Shown here: piece by piece, positions 62,812-64,000 of the stretch
Layout: the number at the start of each line of letters is the position of its first letter
How positions within the stretch are numbered: position 1 is the first letter of the stretch
Origin: Astropecten irregularis
Taxonomy: Eukaryota > Echinodermata > Asteroidea > Paxillosida > Astropectinidae
DNA: 64,000 nucleotides
Direction of reading: 5' to 3'
Assembly: GCA_963971285.1 (NCBI GenBank)
Contig: OZ020244.1
Coordinates: 5,766,001-5,830,000 of the forward strand
The notes under the pieces: model-generated
What the model was told of the DNA's origin: nothing
The model's input: only the letters and a program-made list of their open reading frames with translations
The model's database searches: none
Made by a program: the position numbers and the translations under genes

Positions 62812-64000
62812 TGGCGACAGTTATTATTTGTTTTATGTAAAACACCGGACTATGAGGAGAGTTACTATTTGATTCATGTAAAACACCACAATATGACGAC
62901 AGCTGCTATTTGATTCATGTAAAACACCACAATATGACGACAGCTACTATTCGATTCATGTAAAACACCACAATATGACGACAGCTACTATTTGATTCAT
63001 GTAAAACACCGCAATAAAAACGACAGCTACTATCTGATTCATGTAAAACACCGCAATAAAAACGACAGCTACTATTCGATTCATGTAAAACACCACAATA
63101 TGATGGCAGTTACTATCTGATTTGTGTAAGACACCGCAATATGATGGCAGTTACTATCTGATTTGTGTAAGACACCGCAATATGATGGCAGTTACTATTT
63201 GATTCATGTAAAACGCCACAATATGATGACAGTTACTATTTGATTCTTGTAAAACACCACAATATGACGACATTTACTATTTGATTCATGTAAAGCACCG
63301 CAATTTGACTACAGTTACTATTTTATTAATTTAAAAACGACGCAATATGATGACAGTTACTATTTTACTCATGTAACCATCGGAATATGACAACAGTTAC
63401 TATCTGATTCATATAAAACATCAGAATATGATGACAGTTACTCTACTATTAGATTCATGTAAAGCGCCGCAATATGATGACAGTTACTATCTGATTCGTG
63501 TAAGACACCGCAATATGATGGCAGATACTATTTGATTCATGTAAAACGCCACGATATGATGGCAGTTACTATTTGATTCATGTAAAACGCCGCAATATGG
63601 TGGCAGTTACTATTTGATTCATGTAAAGTACCGCAATTTGACTACAGTTACTATTTTATTAATTTAAAAACGACGCAATATGATGGCAGTTACTATTTTA
63701 CTCATGTAACCACCGGAATATGACAACAGTTACTATCTGATTCATATAAAACATCAGAATATGATGACAGTTACTGTACTAGTTCATGTAAAGCGGCCAA
63801 TATGATGACAGTTACTATTTTATTCATGGAAAACCCCGGAATATGACAACAGTTACTATCTGATTCATATAAAACACCAGAATATGATGACAGTTACTGT
63901 ACTATTTGATTCATGTAAAACGCCGCAATATGGTGGCAGTTACTATTTGATTCATGTAAAGCACCGCAATTTGACTACAGTTACTATTTTATTAATTTAA
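62812..64000. repeat. Satellite at the right edge
   Basis: Continues the 9,910-bp duplication to the end of the window. The one difference from the 52,9xx-54,090 copy that I noticed is ccacgatatg near 63551. The array runs off the edge. Confidence 0.88.

Larger units (their letters stand above)
49177..64000. repeat. Tandem segmental duplication, offset 9,910 bp
   Basis: Sequence from about 49,177 to 54,090 recurs from about 59,087 to 64,000 (S module, A module and B2 all shifted by 9,910). The left break is where taaccaccggaatatg is replaced by ggaaaaccccggaatatg. The second copy is cut by the window edge, so full length is unknown. Confidence 0.85.

Noticed and set aside
1..64000. Regular short repeats resembling a CRISPR array
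   Set aside because: Monomers are adjacent with no unique spacers. They vary gradually, form higher-order units and sit in eukaryotic sequence; no cas-like gene is present.

Overview
The window is eukaryotic, almost certainly metazoan, repetitive DNA. About 58 kb is one large composite satellite array, interrupted by a single 5.6 kb tyrosine-recombinase retrotransposon. I see no bacterial operon, no CRISPR array and no host protein-coding gene. The host species cannot be fixed from sequence alone. Hydrolase-bearing Ngaro/DIRS-type elements are known to me from animals such as fish, amphibians, sea urchins and amphioxus, so an aquatic animal is a reasonable but unproven guess.

The satellite (1-8692 and 14320-64000) is built at several levels. 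(1) The base unit is a monomer of about 41 bp (gattcatg-taaaacacca-caatatgacgac-agctactattt) with many diverged variants. (2) An eight-monomer unit of 333 bp repeats head to tail, for example from positions 1, 334, 667 and 1000. (3) A GC-rich, CpG-rich module of about 355-362 bp, unrelated to the monomer, is embedded in the array at 33 places in four subtypes (A, B1, B2 and a 130-bp deleted form C). (4) A 1.17 kb S module occurs seven times. It starts with a truncated relative of the GC-rich module and carries two tRNA-like minus-strand Pol III promoter heads. (5) Larger duplications have offsets of 1,485 bp (three tandem copies), 2,626, 3,126, 8,601 and 9,910 bp.

The retrotransposon lies at 8693-14319. 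On the plus strand it encodes a Gag-like protein ending in CCCH and CCHC zinc motifs, a reverse transcriptase/RNase H, a tyrosine recombinase with an R-H-R-Y set, and an SGNH/GDSL hydrolase. This order, with a hydrolase and no visible methyltransferase, fits the Ngaro group of DIRS-order elements. The core motifs are intact and the three main frames are unbroken, so insertion was probably recent. Flanking satellite on both sides rejoins exactly to an empty monomer seen elsewhere in the window, with only CAAT shared at the two junctions, as expected for recombinase-type integration.

The main biological story is an array evolving by unequal exchange. Linked sequence variants mark haplotype blocks, and mismatched combinations mark recombinants, often with a junction in or near a GC-rich module. 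The many 60-197-residue open frames in the GC-rich and S modules are read on both strands and shared by every copy. I treat them as by-products of repetition, not as genes.
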